A stretch of DNA of 64,000 bases from Strigamia acuminata (GCA_949358305.1 OX442321.1:8891605-8955604), one strand, 5' to 3'. Positions 20,740 to 34,410 are shown, counted from the first letter of the stretch. The notes: generated by a model not told the origin, from the letters alone. Numbers and translations are program-made.

Positions 20740-20960
20740 GTGCAATGACTCGTGACCCCACTATCACCAGCTAGGGTCATTTCGGAGGTCGGGGCAGGCG
20801 ACAGCCAATCGGAAACGAGGTTCGGTGGCGGCGCCAAGGCATCCCTTTTGCCGGAAACTCGCGCACTGGCCAATGAGAAGGTTCCGCCACCGAGCCAATT
20901 ACTTCCGTTTCCTGTCTACTATTCGATGATGCCAGCATTTGTTTCTCGCGTTCCCCTCTT
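20740..20960. promoter_or_regulatory. GC-rich block with three CCAAT boxes and an ETS-like site
   Basis: CCAAT occurs at 20805-20809, 20870-20874 and 20895-20899, each in an NF-Y-like setting (AGCCAATCGG, GGCCAATGAG, AGCCAATTA). ACTTCCG follows directly at about 20901, as in ETS sites. The block is GC-rich and complex amid AT-rich DNA. It looks like a promoter or enhancer, yet no gene starts nearby on either strand. It could drive a non-coding RNA or act on odd-paired at a distance. Confidence 0.35.
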
Positions 20961-20999
20961 CGCTTCTTCGTGATGGTGATGCTGATGCTTTACTGTTTA

Positions 21000-21882
21000 T
21001 TTTTATGTTTGCATACTCCAGAGGTGGCGATTACTCTGGGTCTTGAGTCAAACGCCAATGCTTATTGTTGTTTTTCGGATACTTTTCACTTGGTCATTGT
21101 AAGGGAAAAAGTGCCTCGGGAATTTACTTTTTTTCTCTTCTTTTCGTTTCCTCCCTTTTAACTCGCTAAACCACCCCTTCTTCCTTTTTGCCAACGTCAT
21201 CATCATCATCTGTCTTACGACCAAGGGCAGCTTGATGGATTGGAGATGTTGCCTAGAGATGAAAACAAAAGAGTTTTTTTTTCTTCTGCTGAATGGCAAT
21301 CGAGGGTGAGAAGGAAAGCATCTGTTAAAACTGATTTGGTTTCAATTTTCTGCAATGGATAATGATTAATTTTTAAATTATTACACACGTGAAAAGCAAA
21401 TTCATAAATCTTTAGTAAGAATCAACTAAATTCCACAAACCAAGTTTTACTTTTTGATAGAAAAGCAATTAGAAACCAATTAGAAGGGGCATTCATAAAG
21501 TCGTTTAACCTTGTTTATATTTTTTAAAAAATAAATGTTGAAATAATTGCCGATAAGATTAACAAGAGTCGGGGTAAAAAGCAACTTGTTGTAATAATGA
21601 TCTGTACACTCCATCTGGTAAGATAAGCGTAATAAGGAACAACGTCGTTTATCCCACTTTGAAAGTGAGGCTGACATTAACTTTTTTCCTTGTCTCTCTG
21701 TCTTGATCTTATCTTTTTGTAGTTTAGCTTTGCAATGTCCACTACATTCGACAAGTAATTACAGCTGGAGATGTTTGCAACTGGTGTAGAGGGGGGAGGT
21801 CACGGGGAGGTGGAGCGGGGTCGAGGATAAAATAACCTCGCCTGTCACCCAGACCCACCCGGAAACTGCCAAGGGTCGAATT
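21000..21882. other. non-coding, nothing recognised
   Basis: Mixed-composition DNA with a CAT-triplet run near 21198 and purine/pyrimidine-biased patches. No gene supported. Confidence 0.3.
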
Positions 21883-21906
21883 ACCCCCACCCCCACCCCC
21901 ACCCCC
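21883..21906. repeat. (CCCCCA)4 microsatellite
   Basis: Four tandem CCCCCA hexamers. The complementary strand has four G-runs with single-base loops and could form a G-quadruplex. Confidence 0.9.
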
Positions 21907-24530
21907 AGCCAACAAACAGAAACTCTCATACGCTTCTCTATTTATTCCCACTTTGCTCTGACTTTCTTTTGACACTTGACTCTCCCTTTTATTTTTTAAA
22001 TTGAGGATGCAAGGGCACAATTTGGGTAGTTAAGCTTAATCTGGTTGATGATTTGTCACATACTTTTTTTCAGGATTGAGTTTAAGAGGTTATTTGAGAT
22101 GAAAGAGGGTGTTTAAGAGAAAACAGATGGTTCGCGTCCCATCCGTTTGTTTCTCATTAAGAATCCCCTTCTTAAGATGTTAAGGTTTTATTTCTCTCGT
22201 GGGTACCCCTCCTCTTTTCATTTCATTCTTGACGGCCTCATTCTTTCAAAGTGCTCGCACTGTAAGCAATGAGTTTTTGTGTTGTAAAACAATTGATGTT
22301 TATTGTTAGTTGCGTGTTTTAACAATCAGTTTTCTTTGGAAAATAAAGAGGGGGAAGTGTTAGAACAAGCAAACAGCAATACATCAAATCACGTTTCATC
22401 ACATGCAACATGGTGGAACGACCTCTAGTTACGAGCAATTGCAACTAAATTTTCCACACTATTCTCAGGTTACCTTTTTTTTGCACATGTGGTGCAAATG
22501 ACGGAGCACGTGCGCCCTCCATGCCTTTTCGTTTGCTCCAAATCGAGGATGCAAGTGAGACAGAGGATGACTTGTCCATGAGTCCTCGTGGGATTTGGAC
22601 ACGCCTACCTGACTGTTTCTGGAGCCTCGAGTAGACTGGACCCTGTGTTTATCCAATTATTGTAAAGACATTAGGGGATTGGGAACGGACATTTAGGTAT
22701 CTAGTTTGAAGTTGAAGTGCCATCTGGTGCTAAAGTGAATTGAAGCAAAGGGCCAAAATGAAATGTAATCGGGGGGAGGACAATTTGGCAGGTGCTGAAT
22801 GCTGAATGCTGATTGCATTAATTAGGCATAAATTAATCAAATAAATGATAAACTTTGATTTATTTTTTCAACCGCTTCTACGGGTTCTGCAATTTACACA
22901 AATAGAAATCAATTAATATTCATAGTAAGAATTTCTACTTTAAACAAGTGAAATATGGTCCGGTTATTGATCGTACGATTATTTTGTTTGGTTAGGATAA
23001 TTGATGATATAATTCTATAATAATCATCATCAGACAGGCTTACCGGTATATTTTCCCCTGCGAATCAATGAAACATCGATTTCTTAATTGCTCCACAAAT
23101 CTTGGTTGTTGATGACTGATTCATCTCGCATCTTCGTAATGGACACCTGACGAGTGTACAAATTACGCCATCACCTACACCATATTTTATAACCACTTTG
23201 AGCGTAAACTATAGGTTGCCATGACAGCCGCCCACCACCGGAAGGTGTCGCCAATCATCTTGTTGAACGACCGGAAGTCAAGTCATAACTTTTAATGGTA
23301 GAGCAGTGGGTTATTTTATTTGTCTATGAAATTAAGAAGTGAAGTTTTGATTAGGGGGGTAAAAATTGAAGAAAAAAAATAAACTGCATCTATCAATTTA
23401 AAAAAAAAATAAATGTTGGGGTACGGAAGTTTTTTTTTAAATGTAAAAAATGTGTAATTGAATTTAAGTTAGCGTGAAAATTGAGGGTTGTAAGTTGTAG
23501 AATTAAAGAGTCAGAGAAAGCTCCCGTGTAATAACAGGTGTGTGTGAAAAAAGGGCTGCATCATTCATATGGGAGGAGTTGGAGAGGGGGTAAGGAGAGG
23601 AAAAAAATGGACGCAGTTTGAACTCCATCTAGTGATGGAAATCGGAAACAATAATTCATTCTTCCCCTACTGTGAGCCTAACCTTGAGTCAAGATAATAA
23701 GTGGTGCTGTCAAAATATTTAAAAATGACTGCAATGTCCAAGAGAAGCAGTGATAAAAAAAAATTGGACAGGATTGAGTAAAGATCAATTTAAGCCATTT
23801 GTCGTTAGGTAAACAGGGTTAGGATGCGCGTGTGTGTGAAGAATAATTAGTGGAAAGTGAGTAATGAGTGTTATCAAGGAGTTACTAAGTACAAAACGAC
23901 TCGGGGTGCTGCTGGTGTCTGTTGATGTTTGTGTAAGTAGTTATTAGAGGGATGCTTCATATGTACAGATATAAATGAAATTTTCTTTGTTTTATGTGAA
24001 ATAAGCTGAGGATTCTTATCGTTTTAAATGATTGGTGCTAGAATATATTTAAAAAAAAAACTTTTTTTTAATGTCAAATGATGAAATGTGGCAAAAAGAT
24101 AAAGTAATAAATAAAATTGTCACCTGCTGGCAAGGGGAGTGGCTTTTCAACCCTTTGATCCAGGTGTGATTCTCATTGAAGGGATGGGTGGTAACGAGCA
24201 GGTGTCGCTTTGATCCAATTAAACAATTAAGCAGTAATTCATTCAAACAGATGTGGATGTCAGAATGGGATTCATCATTATCAAATATAGTTTCTATTCA
24301 GCTTAACTAGGTCCTATTTATTCCTTTCAATTAATTATCCAATTCCACTGGGATCTTAAAACTCGATAAACACAAGGAAATGATTAAGTTCAATTCAATT
24401 GCAAAGTGAGTGTACAATTTTTATACTAACCATAAAACTCTTTTTATCACTTCGAAATGAGCGATTTTATGAGGCGTACCCATTCTTTGCACACCTTGCC
24501 TCATCCATTTGACTAATTAATTAAACTGGC
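21907..24530. other. non-coding flank, nothing recognised
   Basis: Mostly AT-rich with several GC-richer patches (for example 22490-22640 and 23130-23290). No coding frame with domain content and no RNA gene was seen. Confidence 0.3.
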
Positions 24531-24574
24531 CACGTGTCTTTCTTTAAATATTCACACGTGGTTTAATTCACGTG
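24531..24574. promoter_or_regulatory. cluster of three CACGTG E-boxes in 44 bp
   Basis: CACGTG occurs at 24531-24536, 24555-24560 and 24569-24574. CACGTG is the target of several bHLH factors (Myc/Max, USF, MITF-type, clock proteins). A chance triple within 44 bp is unlikely, but function is not demonstrated and no promoter is adjacent. Confidence 0.35.
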
Positions 24575-25615
24575 CTTTAATTGACAAAAACAAAATTCTT
24601 TAAAAAAAATTAAATATGTATGCCAACAAAAGGTGATAACTCAGATTTTTCTATTAATATTAAAATTTAAATTATACAAGAAAAGCAAATAAAAAATAAC
24701 TGAATAAATTCAGCGCGATGTGCGAGTGTTGCGTGATTACAAAATGAATTTTTTTTTGCTGCATATATAAATCTGTAGTTGCATATGTTTATTGAATGAA
24801 TTACACAAGTTTATTTTGCGAATTATGCAAATGCCAAAAAGGGTTAGACACATCTTTAAAGGGTTGATTGCACGGGGGAAAAGGCGGATAAAAAAGAGAA
24901 TGGCGTATGCTTATTGTTTACTTATACATTTTCCTAAATGCCCTGCCCTCCACTATAGATCCTGGTCGATTGAAGCAACAAGGAAGTTTGACCATATAAT
25001 ACAATATACGATCTGAAAGCGGTCATAAATATAAAACCTATTTTGCTCTCCCTTTTCATATTTTTTTTGTCTGCTTCTTAGCTTCGCTGCAATACTCCAA
25101 AAGCTCCCCGAGTGACTTCTCCTTATTGCAAGATGAAATCTTGTGAAAGACGCTCGTGTCCATATGCGAGGTAAACAGATGATGGGGCGATGGGAATCTT
25201 TTTTTTTTTTCTAAACACTTTTTAAAGTTGTTTTTCCTTTTATTAAAAAATGGGGTGTGCATGAAGCGTGAGTATCCATGCGTAGCCTGGTCTTAAAATT
25301 TTATGCAAAATAGTTGAGGGGTGGCGGGAATGGAATCAACAACTCGGGGTGTTGTGAAGGTGTGTTTATGAGCAACGAAAAGAAGGCGGGTGTTTATTTT
25401 TATACTATTTTGAGGATTTATTGGTAAAGTTTTATTTGTATAGGAGTCTGAAGGCTGAGTAAGTGTGAAAAAAAATATTTAGACTTTATTTAAATAAACT
25501 TGCGGTGTGTGGAAGTTGAAGGGAATCCTGCGCGATATTTGGATCATTCAGATTTTTATTTTTATTTCTTCTAAATTTTATTCCTTATTTATTTAATTTT
25601 AATTTTTGTTGACAC
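24575..25615. other. non-coding AT-rich DNA
   Basis: No gene supported. Poly(T)/poly(A) tracts and short background open frames only. Confidence 0.3.
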
Positions 25616-25619
25616 AGAA

Positions 25620-26050
25620 CTTGTATGCGCGCGCATCAGTCAATTGGCCGTTTATTTCACCCGTTTAGATTCTCTCGCTGAAAGGGGTTTATCGTTGCAT
25701 TCAATTGATATGCTGATGACGGAAATGACAACTTGACAAAGCGCTACAATGTTGCCAGCTCGCTCCCATGTTGAACGCATGCGTCGAACAGCGCGTCGTT
25801 AATGGCGGTAATTTCCTGAGGCTGATGCTGGCCACACAAAAGGGCGGATTAAGGCACCCGCCTAATGCCCCTTGCGGGCTTGGCCGGAGGCAAATCCCAG
25901 CGTGCGGATTGCCGACTTGCCTTGTCTAGATTGATGGCTCGATTGACTCCCGAGTTCTTAATATGGTCGCACAGGCCCGGCTTAAGCCCAGCCACGCGGC
26001 CATATGTATACTCTCTCACACGCGCGTCCTCGGTATCAAAATCTTGTTAG
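25620..26050. promoter_or_regulatory. GC-rich, high-complexity non-coding block (candidate enhancer)
   Basis: A sharp rise in complexity and CpG content between two AT-rich stretches. It contains GCGGATTAAGG (Otx/Bicoid-type GGATTA core), TAATGCC and several ATTGG/CCAAT motifs. The open frame at 25865-26050 has no recognisable protein. Such islands in the flank of a developmental transcription factor are often conserved enhancers; here that is inference only. Confidence 0.3.
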
Positions 26051-26059
26051 ATTTGTGCG

Positions 26060-28200
26060 TGATGCGGACATTGGTCACGCGTTTTTGATTAAGGTCTTTT
26101 TTTTAAAATAAATAAATAAAAAAAAGATAATCGGGGATGATTAATAAGTCTCGAAGGAGCGAATTTGGAACGTGAGTTTATTTTTGAATTCTAGGGGGGT
26201 TTGTTTATATTTAAACTGCAGTTTATTTTTATTTATTTTTATTTTTTATTTTTTTTTTTATATTAAAGAGTAGTTCACTGTCCCCATGTCATGATTAGGC
26301 AATATGTTAATATGATGAAGTTGTTTGCAGGACAATTGAACGGGTGAAATCTAGCTGGAAGATCTTTGCAGCCACCCACCCATTTGCGAGCCAGATTGAT
26401 TGATGATTGGAGGACCAAGTGACCTCCACCTCGACGCGTGTTAAAAGCCAGACTCCCACCTACCGAGGATCCGCCCTCACACCACCCCCACACATAAATA
26501 TCTCCAGCTATGCTGACCAGCTGCGTCCTTCGATCCATCCATCAATGATCTGTAGAAATAAAAAAATGTACTTTTATTTTATTTGTTTCTCATGATGAGA
26601 GTAAACCAACTCTCTTTAGTGTCCAGTAAAGGCCATTCGTCTTGATTGGCGACCCACCTCTTTTTTTTTTCCTTTGGACAATTTTCCCCCCAAACTGGAT
26701 CTAGGGGTCATGTGTGTCCCTCATTTCTTTTCTATTTTCTACTCGATAGGGGGCGTGTCTGTGAGGGCAGAACTGACCGGAAACTATACGACTGACGTTA
26801 ATGATCGAGCAATCACTCACGGTGCAGTGTTGGTCGTGAATCGTCTGTCTTGGGGAATAATAGTTGGTGTTTGTTTTGTTTTGTTTTTGTTGTTTTTTCT
26901 TTTTCTTTTCTCAACCTAGTGTTGGGATTGTAAAAGAATTAAGGCAGCAATTCATGTACTAACATTCCTCGGGCTCGCAGCAATGATGGAGATTTAGCAG
27001 TGGATTGCTGTGATGGGATAAATATTTATTCACGAGCCTTATACGTCACGAAAATGCTAAAAAGAAGTATTTTGAAATAGGTTTAAGGCTGAAGGGAGTT
27101 GAGTTAGATCGTGATTTGTTTTGGATAGTGAAAATGTTTATTTGCACACGGAGTCTGTTATGCATCACTTGACAAGATGCAACTGGTTTTCAGATAGGAA
27201 AGCTACTGGGCTTAATAACTCGATGCGTTTTGGGGTTTAAAGGGTTGAATTTTTTTGTTTTGTTATTTTATTTATTTAGTATTTTTTTTTTTTTTTTTTT
27301 TTTTCTGTGTGTGGGGAATTTTGGTTTAAACGTGAGATTCCAATGGCAATTGTCTGTTTGATGGTTCCAGGTGATTTACGTTTGTAGAGTAATGGGGTGG
27401 GTGACTTTTAGGGGAGAACCTCATCTCGGACTACAAGGACCACCTGTTGTAATTGTCTTCTGTAATTCCCTCTGGTTTTCTTTTGTCCCTCCCTACAACT
27501 TTCTAATCCTCTTTTTCCTGGACCCCCGATTTTTATTTTTTTTTCTCGTGTTATTTGGAAAATGGTTCAGTAATCTTTTTAATTAAATACAACATATATC
27601 GTCAAAAATTCTTTGCTTTCAAGTAATTTTTATGACGTTAATAAATTAAAATGATTCAATTGCTATTATCAGGTTGTGTTGTGTTGTGTTTTATATGGCG
27701 TTTGGTAAAATAATGCATTCGAGTGATAGCATCATTTTCACACGTGGGCATTCTATCCCGCATTCTCAAGTCAAACCAAACCTCACGGACCCCTGCAGGG
27801 TTAAAAGATAGGTGGAAGGGAGGGGAGGGGAGGGGGGAGTGAGGTTGAGGATGGGCAGACGGGTAAAGGGAGGTTTATATCTTGAGAGTGACACCTCATG
27901 CCAGTTGACCATTGTCCAGTGAATGCGTTCTTGGAATTTTGGTTGGGTGAGTTGATAACATCTAAGAAAAGGGGGTTGCAGAAGATGAAACTGGGACCCC
28001 CAACTTAGTTCCAACATGGCTGCACTTTGTACAACATACTAAGATGGGGGTTATCGTTTAGTAGTGCACATAGGGGGCTACTGCACCCAGGTGTCAAAAT
28101 AAGTCATGGATCGGGCGCAAATTTGCATTATGCCACTTTTGATTTTTAATTATGACTTTATTTTATTTTTTTAGTTTTTATTTGTGTTTTAATTGTTTAT
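26060..28200. other. non-coding flank; contains a 23 bp poly(T) at 27282-27304
   Basis: AT-rich DNA with low-complexity T/A tracts at about 26220-26265 and a T23 run at 27282-27304. A GC-richer patch spans about 26310-26540. No gene supported. Confidence 0.3.
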
Positions 28201-28299
28201 TTTATATTATTTTATTGTTAGTAATTGGGTTCGATCTAGTTTTATATATTTAATAATTGGTCTTCTCATGTGTTTGAGGGAGACCACAAGTCCCTCTTG

Positions 28300-28460
28300 T
28301 AACGCATAGGATTTTACGGCGTGGTGCACTCTGGGAACGAGAAAACTCCCCCAAGCGCCCAAATTTTTAATGAGGCGGAAGACTATTGTGAACCAATAGG
28401 CGACCCGGCCACGAAAATTAGACCCAGTCACCCTCATTACAGTAACACCCCTCGGTGTAT
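28300..28460. promoter_or_regulatory. GC-richer block with a ZNF143/STAF-like half site and a CCAAT box
   Basis: TGCACTCTGGGAA near 28325-28337 resembles the first half of the ZNF143/STAF consensus, and AACCAATAGG lies near 28390. The block is distinct from its AT-rich neighbours. No transcript start or downstream gene is evident. Confidence 0.22.
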
Positions 28461-31400
28461 TCTAGTGCAAATGAGTTTATTTTTAAAAATAAATTTGTTT
28501 GTCGTTTACAGGCGATTTTATTTCATTTTTAGTTTAGTTGTTGAATAAATTCTGGATTTTTTAAAGTTAATTTCATTTTGTTTTGTATTTTTATACGGTG
28601 TGAAAGTGTTGCAAGTCGGTAAATTAAGTTTGATATTTACCATGAGCCGAGGTGTTACAATTTGTAAACACAAACTCGATGATGTATTAAGACAACCCCT
28701 GACTGAATGCAATTTGTTTGTGTTGGTTTGCACTCTTTTGATGAGCTGCTTGAAGAGTATATTTAGTCGCGTCACCAGCATAACAAAATGTTCTTTTAAT
28801 GGAGGCTGCTTCCATCTCCCGTCTCTTTTATATAAATACACACAGCGTATTGAATAGGATTAGGCTTAGCTCCCTGTACCAATGTTCCCACTATACTTAC
28901 GGCTTGAACTTGCATAGAGAAGGGTCGACGGAAGCAAAAGCGCGCCCCTAACGGGCGTGGAAAAACATTAACACGCTGCAATGCACAAAGCTTGACTCTC
29001 CTGTTATGAACTTTGCTTAAGATTCAATCCAATCACATCGGGGAAAAAAAAACTCAAATTTGAACCCGATTACAAGATTGTGTGTGTGTATCATTGAAAT
29101 TGATTTAAAGATCGAAGTTTATATAAGTAAAAAGGGAAACTCCGTCCAGTTTATTTACACAAGTCCACAAACGCTTTTGACGACCCAAATTCCAAGGATT
29201 TTGTGCGGCAGTGCTGGTTAATCGTTTTCTATACATTATTGGAGACTAAACCAATAAAATTTGGTCTTTTAGAACTATTTTAATGGCCACGAAGAAGAGG
29301 GCTTTTCTGTATGGATTTTTTAAGACCCTTGTAAATCTAAATTCAAGATATCCCATATACTCCGATGACATTAACCATTGCATTGATGTGTGGGGTCTGT
29401 GAATGGGTTAAAAGAAAAAAGAGATTTGTTGTCATGGATGTCATTCCGATCATTCCAACGGTTGTTTGGCATTTCCTGGAGGTCGTAAACAAAAACGCCA
29501 TCACATCACGTCCTTGTGACGTCATTTGGAAAGTGTTAATAGTCGCTGGCTACAACTGTGCAAAGCACACAAATCCTTGTTGTTACGAAGACAGGAGGGA
29601 GTGGATATGGGTTTACAATTGATGGTTAGGAGGGTCAGTCGAATCCAGCAAATAACAGGTTTGAAGACAGAAAAGGGTTGGGGGGTAAATCAGTCAGTGG
29701 CACCTAATGAAGGGAAATGTCAAGATAGACATTGGGAAGATTTTTCTGACCTGGTCCCAATGCTTTTTCAAATGGGGTACGTGTATGGGAAAGAGTTTGA
29801 CACAAGTTGCTTGTCTCCTTTTGTTCCTCGCCAAAGAAATAGGGACGCAGGAACTAGGGTACAGTGTCTTATTGATAAAGGTCTATGAACAATGGAGTTT
29901 CTGGGACAGACTCATTATTAAGTTGGCAATTTGACGAAGCGAGCACGAAATAAAGGGAAATGTTCGCGGGTATTTCTTCACCCGAGGTCTTTACTCTGCT
30001 GTGGGGACAATTAAAGGTGTAAAATGAGAAATGGCTGTCAACAAAATAGTCGTCTTTTGATGCGTTTAAAGGTATCCCCAGGGGTAGACCATCATTCACC
30101 TTACTATTTTGGGTACCCAAAGGGGTTTGACATGTCCTCGGACCTGGCTGCGTTCCTCTCCCTCGTTCTCGAGCTTGCTACCATTCATATAAAATGGCAG
30201 TTGACAGCAGACGCCTTCTATTTTGCCTTGAACCCTCCCACGAGAGGTCGCCCTTGGAATTTTGCTGCCTATACCTAGACAGGTTGCACGGTTTGGATAG
30301 TTAAGTGCAAAAAAAGTGCTAAAGGAATTATTGTCATTTACTGCCAAGGGAAATTCTTTAGGAAGAGAGTAAAAAATAAGTGACTCTTTAATAATATTGT
30401 ATTCAAGTGGGAATTCGGTTTTGGATGTTGACTACGACTACTAATTTGCGTGACATTGAAAGTGGTAAACAAAAATTAAAAATAAATAATATTGTTGTTT
30501 TTATCATTTTACTTGACCTGATTTTATTGCTTTTGGCAGTGTCGAGTTTGGTTTTAATAGCTGTTTTATAAGATAGGGTTATGGTCTTTGTAATGTGTGT
30601 GTCAATGATGCAGTTGGTGACTGGTATATGGTATAATAATATGAGGTCCTGACCGTGAGCGAGAGCAAGGGTTTGGCGCGCGCTTCGTAATGACCAAGTG
30701 GGATTAAGTTGGTGGGCTGTTGATTGAACTTGGTAGTTGTGACAACGCAGCGTTCCTTTACCGTTTTGATGACCTACCTAATGCAGTTGCCCGTTATTAG
30801 TCGCGGTGAATAATGGATGGACGGAGCACTAAGTGCGAGGGTCTGAAATGAATAAGATTGACTTGCGAGGGTCTTGAAATCCAAAATATTATATTGCTGA
30901 ATTTTTTCTGAGGGAAATTTTTGCGTTTTTGCTCAAGAAGGGGGAAAGAGGAATCCAAATTCTTAATATTGTGTATACAATTGAAAAATACTGCACTCCA
31001 GAGTGCACAGCATTCAATAAAAAGAGGAGGAAAGGGGCAAAACCAAGGGCAATGTGAGGGTTGCATGGACATTAGAAAAAAATAAAATGCAGAGGTTCTT
31101 TTTGAAGAGGAAAAATATGGTAATTACGGGGGTTAGTCACTGGCCGTAAAAGTGGCGCGAAAAGCTTGCCGGATCCTAAACTCTACTGAAAAGCATCCCC
31201 TGCACTGATCCCCCTGTGAGAGAGAAAGAAAAAGAGGGAGAAGTTGCTTATACTGTGAGGGGGTGGATGTTAGGTCGAAAGTGTTGTTGGAACCTAATCG
31301 TAAAAACAAAAGCGAACAAAAACATATTTTTTTTTCTTCCTTTGTTGGAATGTTAGAAAAATTTAAAAATAGACAATTTTGTTTAAAATTGGTTGGATTT

Positions 31401-31540
31401 ATTGCGCGGTAATTATTTTGTGCGTTTGCACAGTTGCAGGGAAAATTTGCATTGATAAATCTGTTTATGGTTTGTACAAACGAGGTGTACGATTTTTATT
31501 TTTATCTTCGTGTCATTCGTCTTGCTGAACTGGGATTCGG
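28461..31540. other. non-coding flank, nothing recognised
   Basis: Mixed AT-rich DNA. Overlapping short open frames at 29343-30347 on both strands have no domains. No RNA gene recognised. Confidence 0.3.
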
Positions 31541-34410
31541 TGGTGCCTGAGGCGATTTGTTGGTGGAAATTAACCGCGCGCTAAGTCCTTCTCCATCCCT
31601 CCACCCCCGCGCGTTCGTTTTCCAGCCTCGTATAGGTCTCGCTAAGGAATATAAATGAGCTCTGCGCCGCTAATGCCACTTTGCGCTGGCAAACAACTCG
31701 CGCGAAATCAATGGATGATTGGATGCTCGCAGCTCCTCCTCGACACAATAGAATAAAAAATATTTTTTTAATAAAAAATTTCCACACGCACAATTTTTTC
31801 TATTTATTTTTTTTTTAAATAAGAGAAAATGTCATCAACAAACTCGATATTGTGGTGTACATAAGCAATAAATGAAGTTGCTATTCTATTAATACGTTTG
31901 ATTAGTATTTTGCCGAGTGTGCGAAGAGCGCTCGTTCCGTGTACGCCCCCTGGCGCGCAGCCCGCCGCGCCGCTCAGTCGGCGCTCGGATTAGTGGTGCG
32001 AGGATTTCTATAGACGTTTGTAAGCGGGTGCTGGCTGCGTGAAATATCGTTTTAATGAAGCTCTTGCATGACGTCATTTCTGGGGTTGGGATGGCAGCTT
32101 GGGTTTTTAACGCCTTTTAATTTCCGCTTTCGGTCATGCGATGGCGTTGCCATGTCGTCACGAGATGGATGAACATGTGGACAAACACGAGCCAATGTCT
32201 ACAATACTCCCCCGTTCCGATCCCGTCTTCACATTTTTTAAACTCAATTCTCAAGCGACCGCTTTTTGGATTGGTCGTAATTGGATTAACGCCATCTGAC
32301 GGGAGATTGCCGCCGCTAAATTCCCAGACAGCGTCTCATTCAATTGATTAGTTTACCCAGGGACCCATTTGTCCGTCGGTTTTATACCCCCACCCATCCC
32401 CCTCCCTTAGAAAAATAAAAAGATAAATTAAAGTTTTGAAACATTTTCAAACTGTCAGCGAATTGTTGCACGGTCATTGACGGCGCCAGATATTCAGCGT
32501 TGATTACAAGTCGCGAGTGATGTCAGAGGAGTATATATATTGAAAGAATGCAGATGATGCAGGGGATGATTGTATAGAGGCAATAATATATTGAAAACGA
32601 GGGCGGGGGGAGGGGAAATGCATTGAATGACGCCTTTTCAAACTGAACGCGCCGCTGCTCCGTTGAATCTGACGCCATCTGCTTGAGAGAAAAGAAGAGA
32701 GGGAGGCAAGAGAAAGGCACGTGCTTAGCGCGTTTACCCATTTTGTTCTCATCCATTGTTGCAGATCAAGTAGGGGACACTTGAAGAGTCGACCACCAAA
32801 AATCCCCCGCTCTTGTCTCATGAATTTTAGCCCGGCTAATTTTCACTTCATGATTCCTGTGTATGTGGAACCAATTGGTTTCTGGTTCATCTTCGCTTTA
32901 AACTGTTTTGGTACTGCACGGTGTATTTCTGCTTTGCTGTTTGCATTTTCTCCTCCCCTCCGCAATAGGCGTGGTTGTGCTTTTCAGTTTGTTCATGAAA
33001 CGCCGATTTGGACGCGCCTGTTCACAGCTTAGTGATCACTCCCCGAAATCGGGGTTTCGGGGTTTCGTGGGTGTTGACTGTTGGGAGGAGAGATTATCGT
33101 AAAACATTTTTTTGCGTCCTCTCGCTATTGTTATGTGGAGGCTGAAATGCTGCACGTTGGAGCAACGGTGCATGTCGGTCGCGCATTGCGCTTTTCTCTC
33201 GCTCGTACTGTTTCCTTTCTCGCCGCTTCTCTCCCCCCTCTGTCTGCTCGACAAGCTTTTAATCTGTGTTTACACATTCAATACAGAAGCAGGAAGAATG
33301 AGAAGAGCAAAAGGCCAAGACACACGCGTCAATAATGCATCGGTTTAGTTTGCATTTAATATTTAGAGATTTGTTTACCAAGTATTCGGCTGCAATTAAA
33401 GAAGAACACAATTAACAAATTGTGGCAATGATCCAATTTGACTAACTTTATTTATATTTTTGGCTTTTTAATTGAATCATTATTGCAAATATGAAGAAAA
33501 ATCAAGGCGAACACCTTCAGTTGATGTCGTAAAACGCCTTACGTCATTGTTGTTGCTTTTTCATATGGCCATTTCGTTTCTTGATACTGATAATGCCGAG
33601 TAATGCGTCCTGAAAGCCGTGAGTGAAAACAAACCAGGGTATAATTCCTTCTTCGGTGGCAGGATCCGGTTCTGACACGATCGTAAATAAACAGTGGCAA
33701 GCGCGATCCATTTTTTTCCCCTTCCCTTGTTGTACTATTCTTTCTTTTTTTCCTTTTACTCTTTAGCACCACTTTCACGTTAAATAAATAAAAAAAATAG
33801 AAATTAAAGGGCGGGGTTTGGTCTGGTATGTCACGTGTGCCCCGCCTTCTGCTCATAATTAACACCTGAGGTAAATCATTACGTCACAGTAAGGGAGTGT
33901 AGGGTCAGTAGGTCGACATGAATTTTTAATTTGCTTAGCTATGGGGAGAAGATTGCAGGAAAAATATAGGCCTAATTGATTTTGTCCTTATATCGGGGTT
34001 TGTAGGGCAGCAGGGGTAAGCGAAGAAAGGAAATGGGCGACGCGGGCGAGGGATTTGCTTACCCCGGGGAATCCAACGGTGCACTCGGGAGAAACGCGCG
34101 CGCTTCGTCCGGAAAGATACCGCGGCGCCTACCTGGTCGTCTGGCTCCGGCTTCCGTCCATGGCGCCTTCTCTTGAACCTTTTCATGCCCGGGGTCAGTT
34201 GATGGATGGCGTTTCGCACGTTGCGATGATGGCCCACGATTTTTTATTCCTTTTGAATAATTTCGTTTGAAAGATATTTCAATTTTAATACCTTTTTATC
34301 GCCACGCATGCGTGGTCAGTGCACATTCCCCCGTCGTGGTGGCGGTGGTGGCTGCGCCAAGACGAATTGCGCCGTCGCAGACCCCTCCTTCATCCATCAC
34401 GCCCACCTGC
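31541..34410. promoter_or_regulatory. series of GC-rich non-coding blocks (candidate regulatory DNA)
   Basis: Blocks at about 31541-31740, 31915-32110, 32455-32760, 32990-33260 and 33990-34400 are GC- and CpG-rich, separated by AT-rich DNA. They lack sustained open frames with domain content. They lie 8-10 kb beyond the 3' end of odd-paired. Enhancer or insulator function is a guess from composition and location. Confidence 0.25.

Noticed and set aside
6721-22430. Shared ATGGTGGAACG..CC.TCTAG motif near 6722 and 22408
   Set aside because: Only about 17 bases match and there is no wider similarity or inverted end, so I could not define an element.
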